From Acanthamoeba sp. SK_2022b (Eukaryota > Discosea > Longamoebia > Acanthamoebidae), in NCBI GenBank assembly GCA_027943245.1, contig JANDJZ010000009.1, positions 42,489-106,488 on the forward strand: 64,000 bases of DNA, given 5' to 3'. A program made the translations under genes and the position numbers. Under the pieces are notes generated by a model that saw nothing but the letters and a program-made list of their open reading frames with translations, had not been told where the DNA came from and made no database searches. Positions 55,370-64,000 of this stretch are shown in pieces (within the stretch, counting starts at the first letter, position 1; every line of letters starts with the position of its first letter).

Positions 55370-56233
55370 TTAGTTCCGCTGATGAATCGAAATGGTGCAG
55401 GTGGTGCCGGCGACCAGCGTCAAATCGGCGGGCACGTTGAGCAATTTTATCCGTACCGGCACGCGCTGAGCCAAACGCACCCAGGGAACATTAGGCTTAA
55501 CGTCCATTAATAGATCGTTGCTGCTGTCGACGCTCTGATCGTAAATGGCGCGGCCGATGCTCTCTACTTCCCCCTGCAGCGGCGTGTTGCCGTTATATAA
55601 AACGATGTCCGCTTTATTGCCTTCTTTTATATGCTTCAGCTTGGTTTCTTCGAAATAACCGAGTACATAAAACGAATGTACATCCACCAACGCCACCAGC
55701 GGCGTGCCGGCGTTGGCGTAGTTCCCGACCCGTGCCTGCAGATTGGTGATATAGCCGTCGGTTGGCGCGTAAATTTTGGTTTTGCTCAAATTCCATTTGG
55801 CCTGTTCCAGGTTGGCCAGGGCGGCTTTATAGGCGGCCTTCATTGCCTGAGCGGCTAAATTGGACGCGTCCAAATCTTCAGCGGAAATAACGTTACGCGG
55901 CAAACCGCGGCGGCGGGCGGCCTCGTGGTCTGCCTTGGCCAGATCGGATTGCGCTTTTGCCACCGCGGCCTCAGCATTGTCCAGCGCGATCTGGTAGGGC
56001 ACCGGGTCGAGGGTAAAAATCAGACTTCCCGCAGGTACGAACTGATTGTCATTCGCGCTTATTTTCTCTAATCTTCCAGAGACTTCAGGGGTGATATTGA
56101 CGAGTTCGGCGCGCACTTTTCCATCACGGGTCCATGGGGATTGCATATAATAATTCCAGAGCCACCAACCGGCGCAGACGGCAATGGCGCAGACGATCAC
56201 CGTAGAAAAGTATTTTAATGTTTTATGCTGCAT
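55370..56233 (-). CDS. ydhJ: HlyD-family periplasmic adaptor YdhJ
   Basis: A 287-residue membrane-fusion protein. It has an N-terminal anchor helix (YFSTVIVCAIAVCAGWWLWN), a split biotinyl-lipoyl domain (VNITPEVSGRLEKI ... NLQARVGNYANAGTPLVAL) and a helical hairpin between the halves. It resembles AaeA/EmrA adaptors. It lies between ydhI and ydhK in a SlyA-linked operon. Confidence 0.92.
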   Translation of the reverse strand: MQHKTLKYFSTVIVCAIAVCAGWWLWNYYMQSPWTRDGKVRAELVNITPEVSGRLEKISANDNQFVPAGSLIFTLDPVPYQIALDNAEAAVAKAQSDLAKADHEAARRRGLPRNVISAEDLDASNLAAQAMKAAYKAALANLEQAKWNLSKTKIYAPTDGYITNLQARVGNYANAGTPLVALVDVHSFYVLGYFEETKLKHIKEGNKADIVLYNGNTPLQGEVESIGRAIYDQSVDSSNDLLMDVKPNVPWVRLAQRVPVRIKLLNVPADLTLVAGTTCTISIHQRN

Positions 56234-56236
56234 GGG

Positions 56237-56473
56237 TTACCAACTCGCTAAAATCCATAAGGAACCGCTGACGGTCAGAACGAAAATGGACAGGTCCATC
56301 AACATGGGATGCCAGATTTCACCGGAATACATCCAGTCTCTCAGCAGCTGATGAATCAGCAGCCATAAGACCAGTCCTAGTAAAAAAGCTTTAAATATAG
56401 GTGGAAAATAAAGCGATGCCCCCAGGACCAAATCGGGTAAGGGGGATGAGGTGTGTAACCATGATGTATTCAC
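56237..56473 (-). CDS. ydhI: DUF1656 small membrane protein YdhI
   Basis: A 78-residue AaeX-like protein with two membrane helices. The N-terminal [20 protein letters not shown] is the family signature. It is usually the first gene of HlyD-FUSC export operons, as here. It is divergent from slyA across 180 bases with SlyA-like sites. Confidence 0.9.
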   Translation of the reverse strand: MNTSWLHTSSPLPDLVLGASLYFPPIFKAFLLGLVLWLLIHQLLRDWMYSGEIWHPMLMDLSIFVLTVSGSLWILASW

Positions 56474-56525
56474 ATTAACAATCCCTAAGGGTGAATATGT
56501 TGAATATTTGCATAACGATTAAACA

Positions 56526-56637
56526 ATAGCGGCTAAAAATAGTGGCTATTTCCACAATATACATTATATACATTTGTGTTTTTAATGTGAGTTACCCAAA
56601 ATAGTCTAAACTCTGGGAGGTAATGTTAGCATGCTAA
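56526..56637. promoter_or_regulatory. SlyA-like operators in the slyA-ydhI divergent region
   Basis: TTAGCATGCTAA at 56626-56637 is a perfect palindrome that differs from the SlyA consensus TTAGCAAGCTAA at one central base. It is 17 bases before the slyA start. Weaker relatives are ATAGCGGCTAAA (56526-56537) and ATAGTGGCTATT (56540-56551) on the ydhI side. Confidence 0.75.
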
Positions 56638-56653
56638 TTATAAGGAGGGGGAA

Positions 56654-57085
56654 GTGGAGTCAACATTAGGTTCAGATTTAGCACGATTAGTTCGTGTTTG
56701 GCGCGCGCTCATCGATCATCGGCTCAAGCCGTTGGAGCTGACCCAAACGCACTGGGTCACTTTGCACAATATCAATCGCTTGCCGCCGGAGCAGTCGCAA
56801 ATCCAGCTGGCCAAGGCGATCGGTATCGAGCAACCGTCACTGGTTCGCACGCTGGACCAACTGGAGGAGAAGGGGCTGATCACGCGCCACACCTGTGCCA
56901 ACGATCGCCGCGCGAAGCGCATCAAGCTGACCGACGCGGCCGATCCGATCATCAGGGAAGTGGACAGTGTGATCACGTCGACACGCAGTGAGATTTTAAG
57001 CGGCATTACCGCCGACGAAGTGCATCTGTTGGTAGGGCTGATTGGCAAGTTAGAACAAAATATCACCGAACTGCAGAACAAATAA
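56654..57085 (+). CDS. slyA: MarR-family regulator SlyA (RovA type)
   Basis: A 143-residue dimeric winged-helix regulator that often acts by countering H-NS. The N-terminal dimer helix is [20 protein letters not shown]. The recognition region is [20 protein letters not shown], then [25 protein letters not shown]. The start is GTG with a near-perfect TAAGGAGGGG. Autoregulation is likely from the palindrome just upstream; ydhIJK is the divergent target known from other Enterobacteria. Confidence 0.95.
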   Translation: MESTLGSDLARLVRVWRALIDHRLKPLELTQTHWVTLHNINRLPPEQSQIQLAKAIGIEQPSLVRTLDQLEEKGLITRHTCANDRRAKRIKLTDAADPIIREVDSVITSTRSEILSGITADEVHLLVGLIGKLEQNITELQNK

Positions 57086-57130
57086 TAATATTCTTATTTT
57101 CTACGATTACAGTTTCACAGCATCAGAAAT

Positions 57131-57157
57131 AAAACCGGAGGCGATTGCCTCCGGTTT
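57131..57157. terminator. Terminator between slyA and slyB
   Basis: AAACCGGAGGC / GCCTCCGGTTT, loop GATT. The minus strand continues with TTTATTT; the plus strand has only TTT within the stem end. It mainly serves slyB. Confidence 0.75.
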
Positions 57158-57177
57158 GCCGTTTGTCGCCGACTGAC

Positions 57178-57642
57178 TTACAGCGGAGAGACGGTGATGG
57201 TGTCGCCCATGCGCGCCATGCGCACGCGCTGGCCTGGGCTGAACTTGGTGTCGCCCGCTTTCTGTACCACCACGATGTTCTCTTTCTGGTCGGTTTTGAT
57301 TTCCAGCTCGTAGCCTGAGGTACGGCCGGCCACTTCACCGATGCTGTTGCCCGCCGCGCCGCCGGCGATGGCGCCCGCCGCGGTAGCCAGCGTACGGCCG
57401 GTGCCGCCGCCTACGGTGTTACCCAACAGGCCGCCAATCACTGCGCCGCCGATCATCCCCAAGGCGTTGGAGCCTTCGCCGCCCTGGATTTTAACCGGAC
57501 GCACGGAAACCAGCGTCCCGTAGGTGACGTTCTGCACCTGCTTGGCCTGCGAGGACGAGTAGACATCGCCGGACATGGATTCATTGGCACAGCCGGCCAG
57601 CGTAACGGCGGCGACGGCAACGACGAGAAGACGCTTGATCAT
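57178..57642 (-). CDS. slyB: Outer-membrane lipoprotein SlyB
   Basis: A 154-residue lipoprotein of the SlyB/17-kDa-antigen family. The lipobox is TLAGCAN. A glycine-zipper segment (ALGMIGGAVIGGLLGNTVGG, AAGAIAGGAAGNSIGE) precedes a C-terminal beta domain. It is PhoPQ-induced in E. coli and Salmonella and protects outer-membrane proteins under stress. The ATG at 57640-57642 has an AGGAG site. A PhoP-like box lies about 140 bases upstream. Confidence 0.95.
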   Translation of the reverse strand: MIKRLLVVAVAAVTLAGCANESMSGDVYSSSQAKQVQNVTYGTLVSVRPVKIQGGEGSNALGMIGGAVIGGLLGNTVGGGTGRTLATAAGAIAGGAAGNSIGEVAGRTSGYELEIKTDQKENIVVVQKAGDTKFSPGQRVRMARMGDTITVSPL

Positions 57643-57780
57643 ACAAAACTCCTGATGGTAGTAGTCCATAACCTGGCAATGCTCTCCAGGCAAGATTCAG
57701 TGAAAATGATAGACAAAGTATGGCTGAAAGTTGACACACCGCCATGCTCCATCGCTGCACGCAGCTTAACTTTTCTCTGT

Positions 57781-57797
57781 TCAACCAATAATAAACC
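57781..57797 (-). promoter_or_regulatory. PhoP-like box of slyB
   Basis: The minus strand reads GGTTTA-TTATT-GGTTGA, 11 of 12 positions of the direct repeat (G/T)GTTTA-N5-(G/T)GTTTA. A TTAAGC hexamer follows 11 bases downstream as a possible -10. The box overlaps a 14-bp palindrome TAAACC-GC-GGTTTA (57792-57805). The rest of the 362-base slyB-anmK gap shows nothing further. Confidence 0.65.
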
Positions 57798-58004
57798 GCG
57801 GTTTACCTTTATGACAGCCTTGGCGACATTCCGTTGCCTGTTATGGCACGGTTTAACACATTACATGTGCCACAGAGGCGCCGGGAGGCGGTGTCTGGCT
57901 CACGGCCTGTAAAAAAAGCATCATAATTCATGGCGTTAATCCGGCAATTCTGGTTTATTTGTCAGGATAAAATTTGCTTACCGCGCGGGTTAGAGGATGT
58001 TGCT

Positions 58005-59126
58005 ATGAAGTCAGGCCGCTATATAGGCGTCATGTCCGGCACCAGTCTGGACGGAATCGATGTGGTATTGGCCGCGATCGACGATCGCATGGTGGCGCAG
58101 CAGGCCAGCTATAGCCACCCGATGCCGATGGCGCTGAAAAAAGAGATTCTGGGCATGTGCCAGGGGCAGCAGACCACGTTGGCGGCCGTCGGCCGGCTGG
58201 ACGCTCAACTGGGCACGCTGTTCGGCGAGGCGGTGCTCGGCTTGCTGAAGCAAACCGGCATCGACGCTGAGCAGATCACCGCCATCGGTTGCCACGGCCA
58301 GACGGTGTGGCACGAACCGGAAGGCGACGCGCGTTTCTCGATGCAGCTCGGCGATAACAACCGCATCGCCGCGCTGACCAATATCACCACCGTCGGCGAT
58401 TTCCGCCGGCGCGACATGGCCTACGGCGGGCAGGGCGCGCCGCTGGTGCCAGCGTTTCATCAGGCGCTGCTGGGGCATCCCGTCGAGAGGCGCATGGTGC
58501 TGAACGTCGGCGGCATCGCCAACCTTTCTCTGCTGTTGCCCGGTACGCCGGTGCGCGGTTTCGATACCGGGCCGGGCAACATGCTGATGGACGCCTGGGT
58601 GTGGCGCCACCGTGCGCAGCCTTACGATCAGGACGGCGGCTGGGCCATGCAGGGGCGGGTTTGTTTACCGCTGTTGCAGCAGATGCTGGCGGATCCTTAC
58701 TTTGCGCTGCCGGCGCCGAAAAGCACCGGCCGCGAGTATTTCAATATCGCCTGGCTGGAGCGGCAGCTGGCCGGATTGCCGGCGATGGCGCCGGTCGACG
58801 TGCAGGCCACGCTCACGGAACTGACCGCCGTCAGCATCAGCGAACAGGTGCTGCTGGCCGGCGGGTGCGAGCGCCTGCTGGTGTGCGGCGGCGGGGCGCG
58901 CAACGTGCTGCTGATGGCGCGCCTGTCTGCGCTGCTGCCGGGGACGGAGGTCGGGCTGACCGACGATTTCGGCGTCAGCGGCGACGACATGGAGGCGCTG
59001 GCCTTCGCCTGGCTGGCGTTTCGCACGCTGTCCGGCCAGGCCGGCAACCTGCCTTCGGTGACCGGCGCCAGCCGTGAAACGGTGTTGGGTGGGATTTATC
59101 CGGTTTTGCCATTGGGGGCCCGTTAG
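58005..59126 (+). CDS. anmK: Anhydro-N-acetylmuramic acid kinase
   Basis: A 373-residue enzyme that opens and phosphorylates 1,6-anhydro-MurNAc from recycled cell wall to MurNAc-6-phosphate. The N-terminal [29 protein letters not shown], the [22 protein letters not shown] stretch (fragments) and [11 protein letters not shown] / [14 protein letters not shown] are family marks. The frame is open from 57930, but the ATG at 58005 with GAGGA upstream matches the family N-terminus. Confidence 0.95.
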   Translation: MKSGRYIGVMSGTSLDGIDVVLAAIDDRMVAQQASYSHPMPMALKKEILGMCQGQQTTLAAVGRLDAQLGTLFGEAVLGLLKQTGIDAEQITAIGCHGQTVWHEPEGDARFSMQLGDNNRIAALTNITTVGDFRRRDMAYGGQGAPLVPAFHQALLGHPVERRMVLNVGGIANLSLLLPGTPVRGFDTGPGNMLMDAWVWRHRAQPYDQDGGWAMQGRVCLPLLQQMLADPYFALPAPKSTGREYFNIAWLERQLAGLPAMAPVDVQATLTELTAVSISEQVLLAGGCERLLVCGGGARNVLLMARLSALLPGTEVGLTDDFGVSGDDMEALAFAWLAFRTLSGQAGNLPSVTGASRETVLGGIYPVLPLGAR

Positions 59127-59171
59127 CTCTGTTAGGATAGCCTGTGAAGGATTTTTCTAAGGAGCAACAGC

Positions 59172-59474
59172 ATGAAAAAAGTCATTTTCGTCGCCGGCGC
59201 GCTGGCGCTGTCCGGCTGCAGCTACATCCTGCCGCAAAGCAGCCAGACGATGCACTACCAGTGCGGCACTACGCCGCTGACGGTGGCGCTCGACGGCAAG
59301 GCGAGCGAAGTCAGCCTGCTGATGGATGGCGAACAGCTGCATCTCAAGCAGGTGCTGGCGCTGACCGGTGCCAAATACAGCGACGGCAAATACACTTTTT
59401 GGTCGAAAGACCGTAACGCCTATCTTGAGCGCAACGGCAAGGTAGTCATGAGCGACTGCGTGTTGACGGAGTGA
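59172..59474 (+). CDS. mliC: Membrane-bound C-type lysozyme inhibitor MliC (YdhA)
   Basis: A 100-residue lipoprotein (lipobox ALSGCSY) that protects peptidoglycan from C-type lysozyme. The MliC fold is seen in MHYQCGTTPLTVALDG and SLLMDGEQLHLKQVL, with the conserved SDGKYTFWSKDRNAYLERNG and a C-terminal cysteine (MSDCVL). AAGGAG precedes the ATG. It lies between anmK and pdxH as in E. coli. Confidence 0.93.
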   Translation: MKKVIFVAGALALSGCSYILPQSSQTMHYQCGTTPLTVALDGKASEVSLLMDGEQLHLKQVLALTGAKYSDGKYTFWSKDRNAYLERNGKVVMSDCVLTE

Positions 59475-59562
59475 CGGTCGGCGGCGGCGTCGGAGCGATT
59501 GAGTTCCTGGCGCCGCAGGCGCAGAATGTAACGACGGATTTTTCAGTTGGTCGATAACCCAG

Positions 59563-60216
59563 ATGATTGAAAAGAATGAGTTTGATGTTGCGGACCTGCG
59601 CCGTGAATACACCCGAGGCGGCCTGCGCCGCAACGATCTGACCGCCAATCCGCTCGAACTGTTCGAGCGTTGGCTGAAACAGGCCTGCGACGCCCGCCTG
59701 GCCGATCCTACCGCCATGTGCGTCGCGACCGTCGACGAACACGGCCAGCCTTATCAACGCATCGTGCTGCTCAAGCATTTCGATGAGCAGGGGCTGGTGT
59801 TCTACACCAACCTCGGCAGCCGCAAGGCGCAGCAGCTGGCGCACAACCCGCATATCAGCCTGCTGTTCCCCTGGCACATGCTCGATCGCCAGGTGATTTT
59901 TCTCGGCCAGGTGGAGCGTCTGTCGACCCTCGACGTGCTGAAGTATTTCAACAGTCGCCCGAAAGACAGCCAGATCGGCGCCTGGGTATCGCAGCAATCT
60001 TCGCGCATTTCCGCGCGCGGCGTGCTGGAAAGCAAATTCCTCGAGCTGAAGCAGAAGTTCCAGCAGGGCGAGGTGCCGTTGCCGAGTTTCTGGGGCGGAT
60101 TCCGCGTGAAATTCGACTCCGTCGAGTTCTGGCAGGGCGGCGCCCATCGCCTGCATGACCGTTTCCTGTATCAGCGGGACGGGAATGACTGGAAAATTGA
60201 CCGACTGGCACCCTGA
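59563..60216 (+). CDS. pdxH: Pyridoxine/pyridoxamine 5'-phosphate oxidase
   Basis: A 217-residue FMN enzyme making pyridoxal 5'-phosphate. Segments are [22 protein letters not shown] at the N-terminus (fragment [12 protein letters not shown]), [19 protein letters not shown], the FMN site [33 protein letters not shown] and [18 protein letters not shown]. The ATG at 59563 gives the family length. pdxY, another vitamin B6 gene, lies beyond tyrS. Confidence 0.96.
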   Translation: MIEKNEFDVADLRREYTRGGLRRNDLTANPLELFERWLKQACDARLADPTAMCVATVDEHGQPYQRIVLLKHFDEQGLVFYTNLGSRKAQQLAHNPHISLLFPWHMLDRQVIFLGQVERLSTLDVLKYFNSRPKDSQIGAWVSQQSSRISARGVLESKFLELKQKFQQGEVPLPSFWGGFRVKFDSVEFWQGGAHRLHDRFLYQRDGNDWKIDRLAP

Positions 60217-60355
60217 AGACGGAAAATCCCCTCTAAGCGCTGGTGCTGACGCCGCCGGCGCTTTATTCTATGCGCTACCCTGAATTTTTTATTTCGCCAC
60301 TGGGCGAAAGGCCGTGTACCGGCAAAGGTGCATTCGTTTATACATGGAGTCATTG

Positions 60356-61630
60356 ATGGCAAGCAGCAACTTGATTAAACAACTGCAAGAGCGGGGCCTC
60401 GTTGCCCAGGTTACGGATGAGGAAGCGTTAGCGGAGCGACTGGCGCAAGGGCCAATTGCACTGTATTGCGGTTTCGATCCGACCGCTGACAGCTTGCATT
60501 TGGGCCATCTGGTTCCTCTGTTGTGCCTGAAGCGCTTCCAGCTGGCCGGCCACAAGCCGGTCGCACTGGTGGGCGGCGCCACCGGCCTCATCGGCGATCC
60601 GAGCTTCAAAGCGGCGGAGCGCAAGCTGAACACCACCGATACGGTGAACGAGTGGGTCGAGAAGATCCGCAAGCAGGTTTCTCCGTTCCTCGATTTCGAC
60701 TGCGGCAGCAACAGCGCCATCGCGGCCAACAACTACGACTGGTTCGGCGGCATGAACGTGCTGACCTTCCTGCGTGACATCGGCAAGCACTTCTCCGTCA
60801 ACCAGATGATCAATAAGGAAGCGGTTAAGCAGCGCCTGAATCGCGACGACTCCGGCATCTCCTTCACCGAGTTTTCCTATAACCTGCTGCAGGGCTTCGA
60901 TTTCTCCGAGCTGTACAACCGCCACCAGGTGGAGCTGCAGATCGGCGGTTCCGATCAGTGGGGCAACATCACCTCGGGTATCGATCTGACGCGTCGCCAG
61001 CACCAGAAGCAGGTGTTCGGTCTGACCGTGCCGTTGATCACCAAAGCAGACGGCACCAAGTTCGGTAAAACCGAAGGCGGCGCGGTCTGGCTGGCGCCGG
61101 AAAAAACCAGCCCGTACAAGTTCTACCAGTTCTGGATCAACACCGCCGATGCCGACGTCTACCGCTTCCTGAAGTTCTTCACCTTCATGAGCCTGGAAGA
61201 CATCAATGCGCTGGAAGAAGAAGACAAGAACAGCGGCAAGGCGCCACGCGCCCAGTACGTGCTGGCGGAAGAAGTGACCGGCATGGTGCACGGTGCGGAA
61301 GGCCTGGCGGCCGCGAAGCGCATCACCCAGAGCCTGTTCTCCGGCGCGCTGCACGACATGACCGAAGCGGACTTCGCCCAGCTGGCGCAGGACGGCATGC
61401 CGACCATCAAACTGGATGGCGACGCTGATCTGCAGCAGGCGTTGGTGAATGCCGAACTGGTGCCGTCACGCGGCCAGGCGCGCACCATGATCGGTTCCAA
61501 CGCGGTGACCATCAACGGCGAGAAACAGTCCGATGCCGAATACCGCTTCAGCGATTCAGACCGTCTGTTCGGCCGCTACACGCTGCTGCGTCGCGGCAAG
61601 AAACACTACTGCCTGGTGGATTGGCAGTAA
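60356..61630 (+). CDS. tyrS: Tyrosyl-tRNA synthetase
   Basis: A 424-residue class I synthetase charging tRNA-Tyr. The HIGH-type motif is HLGHL ([16 protein letters not shown]). The KMSKS loop is the KFGKT variant ([14 protein letters not shown]). Tyrosine-binding elements are YCGFDPT and [13 protein letters not shown]-terminal S4-like RNA-binding region ([20 protein letters not shown]) closes it. The start ATG at 60356 matches the E. coli [10 protein letters not shown]; the frame is open from 60314. Confidence 0.97.
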   Translation: MASSNLIKQLQERGLVAQVTDEEALAERLAQGPIALYCGFDPTADSLHLGHLVPLLCLKRFQLAGHKPVALVGGATGLIGDPSFKAAERKLNTTDTVNEWVEKIRKQVSPFLDFDCGSNSAIAANNYDWFGGMNVLTFLRDIGKHFSVNQMINKEAVKQRLNRDDSGISFTEFSYNLLQGFDFSELYNRHQVELQIGGSDQWGNITSGIDLTRRQHQKQVFGLTVPLITKADGTKFGKTEGGAVWLAPEKTSPYKFYQFWINTADADVYRFLKFFTFMSLEDINALEEEDKNSGKAPRAQYVLAEEVTGMVHGAEGLAAAKRITQSLFSGALHDMTEADFAQLAQDGMPTIKLDGDADLQQALVNAELVPSRGQARTMIGSNAVTINGEKQSDAEYRFSDSDRLFGRYTLLRRGKKHYCLVDWQ

Positions 61631-61644
61631 CGAATAATGACGGT

Positions 61645-61672
61645 AAGGGGCCCTGGCGGCCCCTTTATTTTT
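61645..61672 (+). terminator. tyrS terminator
   Basis: AAGGGGCC / GGCCCCTT with loop CTGGC, followed by TATTTTT. It lies between the tyrS stop and the pdxY start. Confidence 0.8.
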
Positions 61673-61713
61673 GGGCAGCCGCCCGGCTGCCGTATTCCGA
61701 ACGAGTTCTGTCG

Positions 61714-62574
61714 ATGAAAAACATTCTTTCTATCCAGTCGCACGTGGTGTTTGGTCACGCCGGCAACAGTGCGGCGGAGTTCCCGATGCGCCGCATGGGC
61801 GTCAACGTCTGGCCGCTAAACACGGTGCAGTTCTCCAACCATACGCAATACGGTCAGTGGACCGGCTGCGTCATGCCGGCCAGCCACCTGACCGAGATCG
61901 CGCAGGGCATTGCCAATATCGATCAGCTGAAGTGCTGTGATGCGGTGTTGAGTGGCTATATCGGTTCGCCGGAGCAGGGTGACCATATTCTGGAGATCGT
62001 GCGTCAAGTTAAGCAGGCGAACCCGAATGCCTGGTATTTCTGCGATCCGGTGATGGGGCATCCGGAAAAGGGCTGCATCGTGGCGCCGGGCGTGGCCGAG
62101 TTTCACTGCCGCCAGGCGCTGCCGTGCAGCGACATGATGGCGCCGAACCTGCTGGAATTGGAGATGCTGAGCCAGATGGCCGTCGCCGACGTGGCCGATG
62201 CGGTGCAGGCCGCCCGCGCGCTGATCGCCAAAGGGCCGCGGCTGGTGCTGGTCAAGCACCTGGCCCGCGCCGGCTATCATGCCGACTGTTTCGAAATGCT
62301 GCTGGTGACGGCGGACGAGGCCTGGCACATCAGCCGGCCGCTGGTGGACTTCGGCGCGCGTCAGCCGGTCGGCGTCGGCGATTTGACCAGCGGTCTGCTG
62401 CTGGTGGATCTGCTGAAGGGCGAGGCGCTGGATAAAGCGCTGGAGCACGTCACCGCCGCCGTGTATGAGGTGATGCTGACCACGCAGGAGATGGGCGAGT
62501 ACGAACTGCAGGTGGTGGCGGCGCAAGATCGGATCGTGCAGCCGCGCAGCGAGTTCAAAGCGGTCAAACTGTAA
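61714..62574 (+). CDS. pdxY: Pyridoxal kinase PdxY
   Basis: A 286-residue ribokinase-fold kinase phosphorylating pyridoxal in the B6 salvage pathway. It has [22 protein letters not shown], the [14 protein letters not shown] substrate loop, [13 protein letters not shown] and the C-terminal catalytic [15 protein letters not shown], where the Asp is the general base. The ATG at 61714 gives the family N-terminus ([10 protein letters not shown]); the frame runs back to 61621. Only a weak GAG lies upstream. Confidence 0.96.
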   Translation: MKNILSIQSHVVFGHAGNSAAEFPMRRMGVNVWPLNTVQFSNHTQYGQWTGCVMPASHLTEIAQGIANIDQLKCCDAVLSGYIGSPEQGDHILEIVRQVKQANPNAWYFCDPVMGHPEKGCIVAPGVAEFHCRQALPCSDMMAPNLLELEMLSQMAVADVADAVQAARALIAKGPRLVLVKHLARAGYHADCFEMLLVTADEAWHISRPLVDFGARQPVGVGDLTSGLLLVDLLKGEALDKALEHVTAAVYEVMLTTQEMGEYELQVVAAQDRIVQPRSEFKAVKL

Positions 62575-62583
62575 GTGGCATTC

Positions 62584-62608
62584 GGCCCCGGCGACAGCCG
62601 CCGGGGCC
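62584..62608. other. GC-rich hairpin between pdxY and gstA
   Basis: Ten-bp stem GGCCCCGGCG / CGCCGGGGCC with a 5-base loop between convergent genes. No T run on either side, so it is a possible weak or Rho-assisted terminator. Confidence 0.5.
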
Positions 62609-62614
62609 CGATGT

Positions 62615-63220
62615 TTACTTCAATCCTTCGGCGTTCAGCGCCGCATCTACCGCCGGGCGCGCCGCAACGCGATCGAACCAGGCCGCTAGATGGGCGTGCT
62701 TGCGCACGTCGAACTGCAGGGCAAACGCCCAACGCAACACGGTGAACAGGTAGGCGTCGGCCACGCTGAAACGGCTTCCCAACAGGAAATGCTGCTTCGC
62801 CAGCACCGAATCCAGATAGCTGAACTGCTGCTCCAGCTTGGCGCGCGCGATGGTTTTATATTCCTCGGGCGTTTTCGGGTTGAACAGCGGGCTGAATCCT
62901 TTGTGCAGCTCGGTGGCGATGTAGTTCAGCCATTCGATCGCGTGGTAGCGCGACAGGGTGCCCGCCGCCGGGATCAGGTTGCGATCCGGCACGCGATCCG
63001 CCAGGTATTGCACGATCGCCACGCCCTCGGTCAGCAGGCTGCCGTCATCCAGCTGCAGCGCCGGTACCTGTCCCTTGGGGTTGATGGTGAGGTAATCGGC
63101 GCCGCTCTCGGTTTTCTTCTGCGCCAGGTCGACCTTCTCCGCCGTAAAATCCAGCCCTGCCTCACGCAGCACGATATGCGGGGACAGCGAACAGGCGCCG
63201 GCTTTATAGAACAGTTTCAT
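62615..63220 (-). CDS. gstA: Glutathione S-transferase, beta class
   Basis: A 201-residue beta-class GST, as in E. coli gstA beside pdxY. The catalytic Cys10 is in [18 protein letters not shown]. The glutathione-binding cis-proline/Ser motif is [20 protein letters not shown]. The histidine in [13 protein letters not shown] corresponds to the active-site His106. GGAGC precedes the ATG. It may join gloA, nemA and btuE in detoxification. Confidence 0.94.
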   Translation of the reverse strand: MKLFYKAGACSLSPHIVLREAGLDFTAEKVDLAQKKTESGADYLTINPKGQVPALQLDDGSLLTEGVAIVQYLADRVPDRNLIPAAGTLSRYHAIEWLNYIATELHKGFSPLFNPKTPEEYKTIARAKLEQQFSYLDSVLAKQHFLLGSRFSVADAYLFTVLRWAFALQFDVRKHAHLAAWFDRVAARPAVDAALNAEGLK

Positions 63221-63312
63221 CGGAAGCTCCTTGTTGATGACGAATGACGGGCATGCTTAACCTCTCATCGTAGTCCCATAGCGCCAAAATTACAGCGGCT
63301 TAGCTAACAAAT

Positions 63313-63999
63313 TTAACCGATGATCGCCTCGGCGGGCTGCAGCTGCGCCAGCGTTGCGGCGATCTGCTGCTGCAGCGCCTGCGGCGCCACCTGCATCGGC
63401 GAGCGCAGCTCGTTGGCGATCAGCCCCTGCTGGGCCAGCACCGTCTTGACCGGCGCCGGATTGGGGAAGCTGAACATCTGGTGGATCATCGGCAGCAGCT
63501 CATAGAAGTTGCTGCGCGCCGCGGCCAGATCGCCGGCGGCGACCTGCTGCGTCAGCTGAACGAAGCGTTCCGGGTGAACATGGGCCGCGGCGGAAATGGC
63601 GCCGGTGCCGCCGAGGCACAGCGTGGTGAGGATCAGATTGTCTTCCCCGGTCATCACATCGATCTCGCCGTCGGCGATCAGTGCCATGGTGGCGTCAGGG
63701 TTGCCGCCGCAGTCCTTGATGGCGGCGATGCGCGGGTGGCGTGCGAGCTGGCGCAGCGTGGCCAGCTCCATGGCGATGCCGGTGCGCTGCGGAATGTTGT
63801 ACAGGATCACCGGCACGGTTGAGGCGTCGGCCAGCTGGGTGAAATAGTCGATCAGGCCGCATTGCGAAGGGCGGATGTAGTAAGGCGCCGGGATCAGCAC
63901 GCCGGCGATGTCGCGCAGCTGAATAGCCTGCTGCATTTGCAGCGTGGCGACCATGTTATTGCCGGACAGGCCCATCACCACCTGATGGGCGGGCGCCAC
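63313..63999 (-). CDS. Dihydrodipicolinate synthase (DapA) family protein, 5'-truncated by the window edge
   Basis: The 228 visible residues belong to a class I aldolase of the DHDPS/NAL family. The frame is open to the window end, so about 60 N-terminal residues are missing. The catalytic tyrosine is in VILYNIPQRTGI and the Schiff-base lysine in AAIKDCGGNPDATMAL. GTGAISAAAHVHPERF and the C-terminal FSFPNPAPVKTVLAQQGL are also typical. In the family these act on pyruvate plus an aldehyde. Its position next to gstA is not that of E. coli dapA, so I take it as a paralogue; whether it makes tetrahydrodipicolinate cannot be told from here. Confidence 0.85.
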   Translation of the reverse strand: MAPAHQVVMGLSGNNMVATLQMQQAIQLRDIAGVLIPAPYYIRPSQCGLIDYFTQLADASTVPVILYNIPQRTGIAMELATLRQLARHPRIAAIKDCGGNPDATMALIADGEIDVMTGEDNLILTTLCLGGTGAISAAAHVHPERFVQLTQQVAAGDLAAARSNFYELLPMIHQMFSFPNPAPVKTVLAQQGLIANELRSPMQVAPQALQQQIAATLAQLQPAEAIIG

Positions 64000-64000
64000 G

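Overview
The window is chromosomal DNA of a Serratia species, most probably S. marcescens or a very close relative. The evidence is the 614-residue RTX lipase LipA at 50728-52572, the six-gene hemin uptake cluster hemPRSTUV, and the gene-by-gene match of the backbone to the Escherichia coli ydiU-aroH-ppsA-suf-pykF-purR-sodB-nemA-slyA-tyrS-pdxY neighbourhood. Coding GC is high, genes are densely packed, and I see no prophage, insertion sequence, CRISPR array or rRNA operon. Both window ends cut genes: lplA on the left (its N-terminus is missing) and a DapA paralogue on the right (its N-terminus is missing).

Layout. 1-3.8 kb: end of lplA, a YdiV-type EAL protein and the AMPylase pseudokinase SelO. 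3.8-9.9 kb: hemPRSTUV on the minus strand with a Fur-type promoter; hemP corresponds to E. coli ydiE, so the heme operon sits at the ydiE position of the backbone. 10-20.9 kb: btuE, aroH, ppsR and ppsA, the small RNA rprA with an RcsB box, ydiK, ydiJ and menI. 20.9-29.1 kb: an unrecognised gene under a well-formed Fur promoter, the sufABCDSE iron-sulfur operon with its own Fur box, ldtE and lpp. 29.4-39.6 kb: pykF, a cupin protein, three tandem tRNA-Val(GAC) genes, mdtK, ribE, an I78-type lipoprotein, cfa, punC, punR and purR. 39.9-45.8 kb: the tiny ynhF, sodB, mepH, grxD, rnt, gloA, nemA and nemR. 45.9-53.3 kb: accessory insertions (eptA; an NAD(P)-binding protein with a divergent LysR regulator; lipA) interleaved with backbone ydhL, ydhF and sodC. 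53.3-64 kb: ydhIJK, slyA, slyB, anmK, mliC, pdxH, tyrS, pdxY, gstA and the DapA paralogue.

How the genes work together. Iron is one theme: heme capture and import, Fe-S assembly and an unknown gene all carry Fur-type operators, and the iron or oxidative-stress genes sodB, grxD and btuE lie nearby. Carbon-flux control is another: ppsA and pykF each carry a full match to the Cra consensus, placed for activation and repression respectively. Envelope stress is a third: rprA (RcsB box), slyB (PhoP-like box), eptA (PmrA-like box), slyA-ydhIJK (SlyA-like palindromes), mepH, ldtE, lpp and mliC. Electrophile defence (gloA, nemA, nemR) carries two NemR-like dyads.

I found no clearly new multi-gene system. 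The strongest leads are the Fur-promoter gene of unknown function at 20887-21291, two rho-independent terminators on the plus strand with no gene in front of them (about 21342-21378 and 43923-43945), a perfect 19-bp dyad between ydiK and ydiJ, and a YdiV orthologue that keeps much more of the EAL active site than the E. coli protein. All regulatory-site calls are by eye against remembered consensus sequences.
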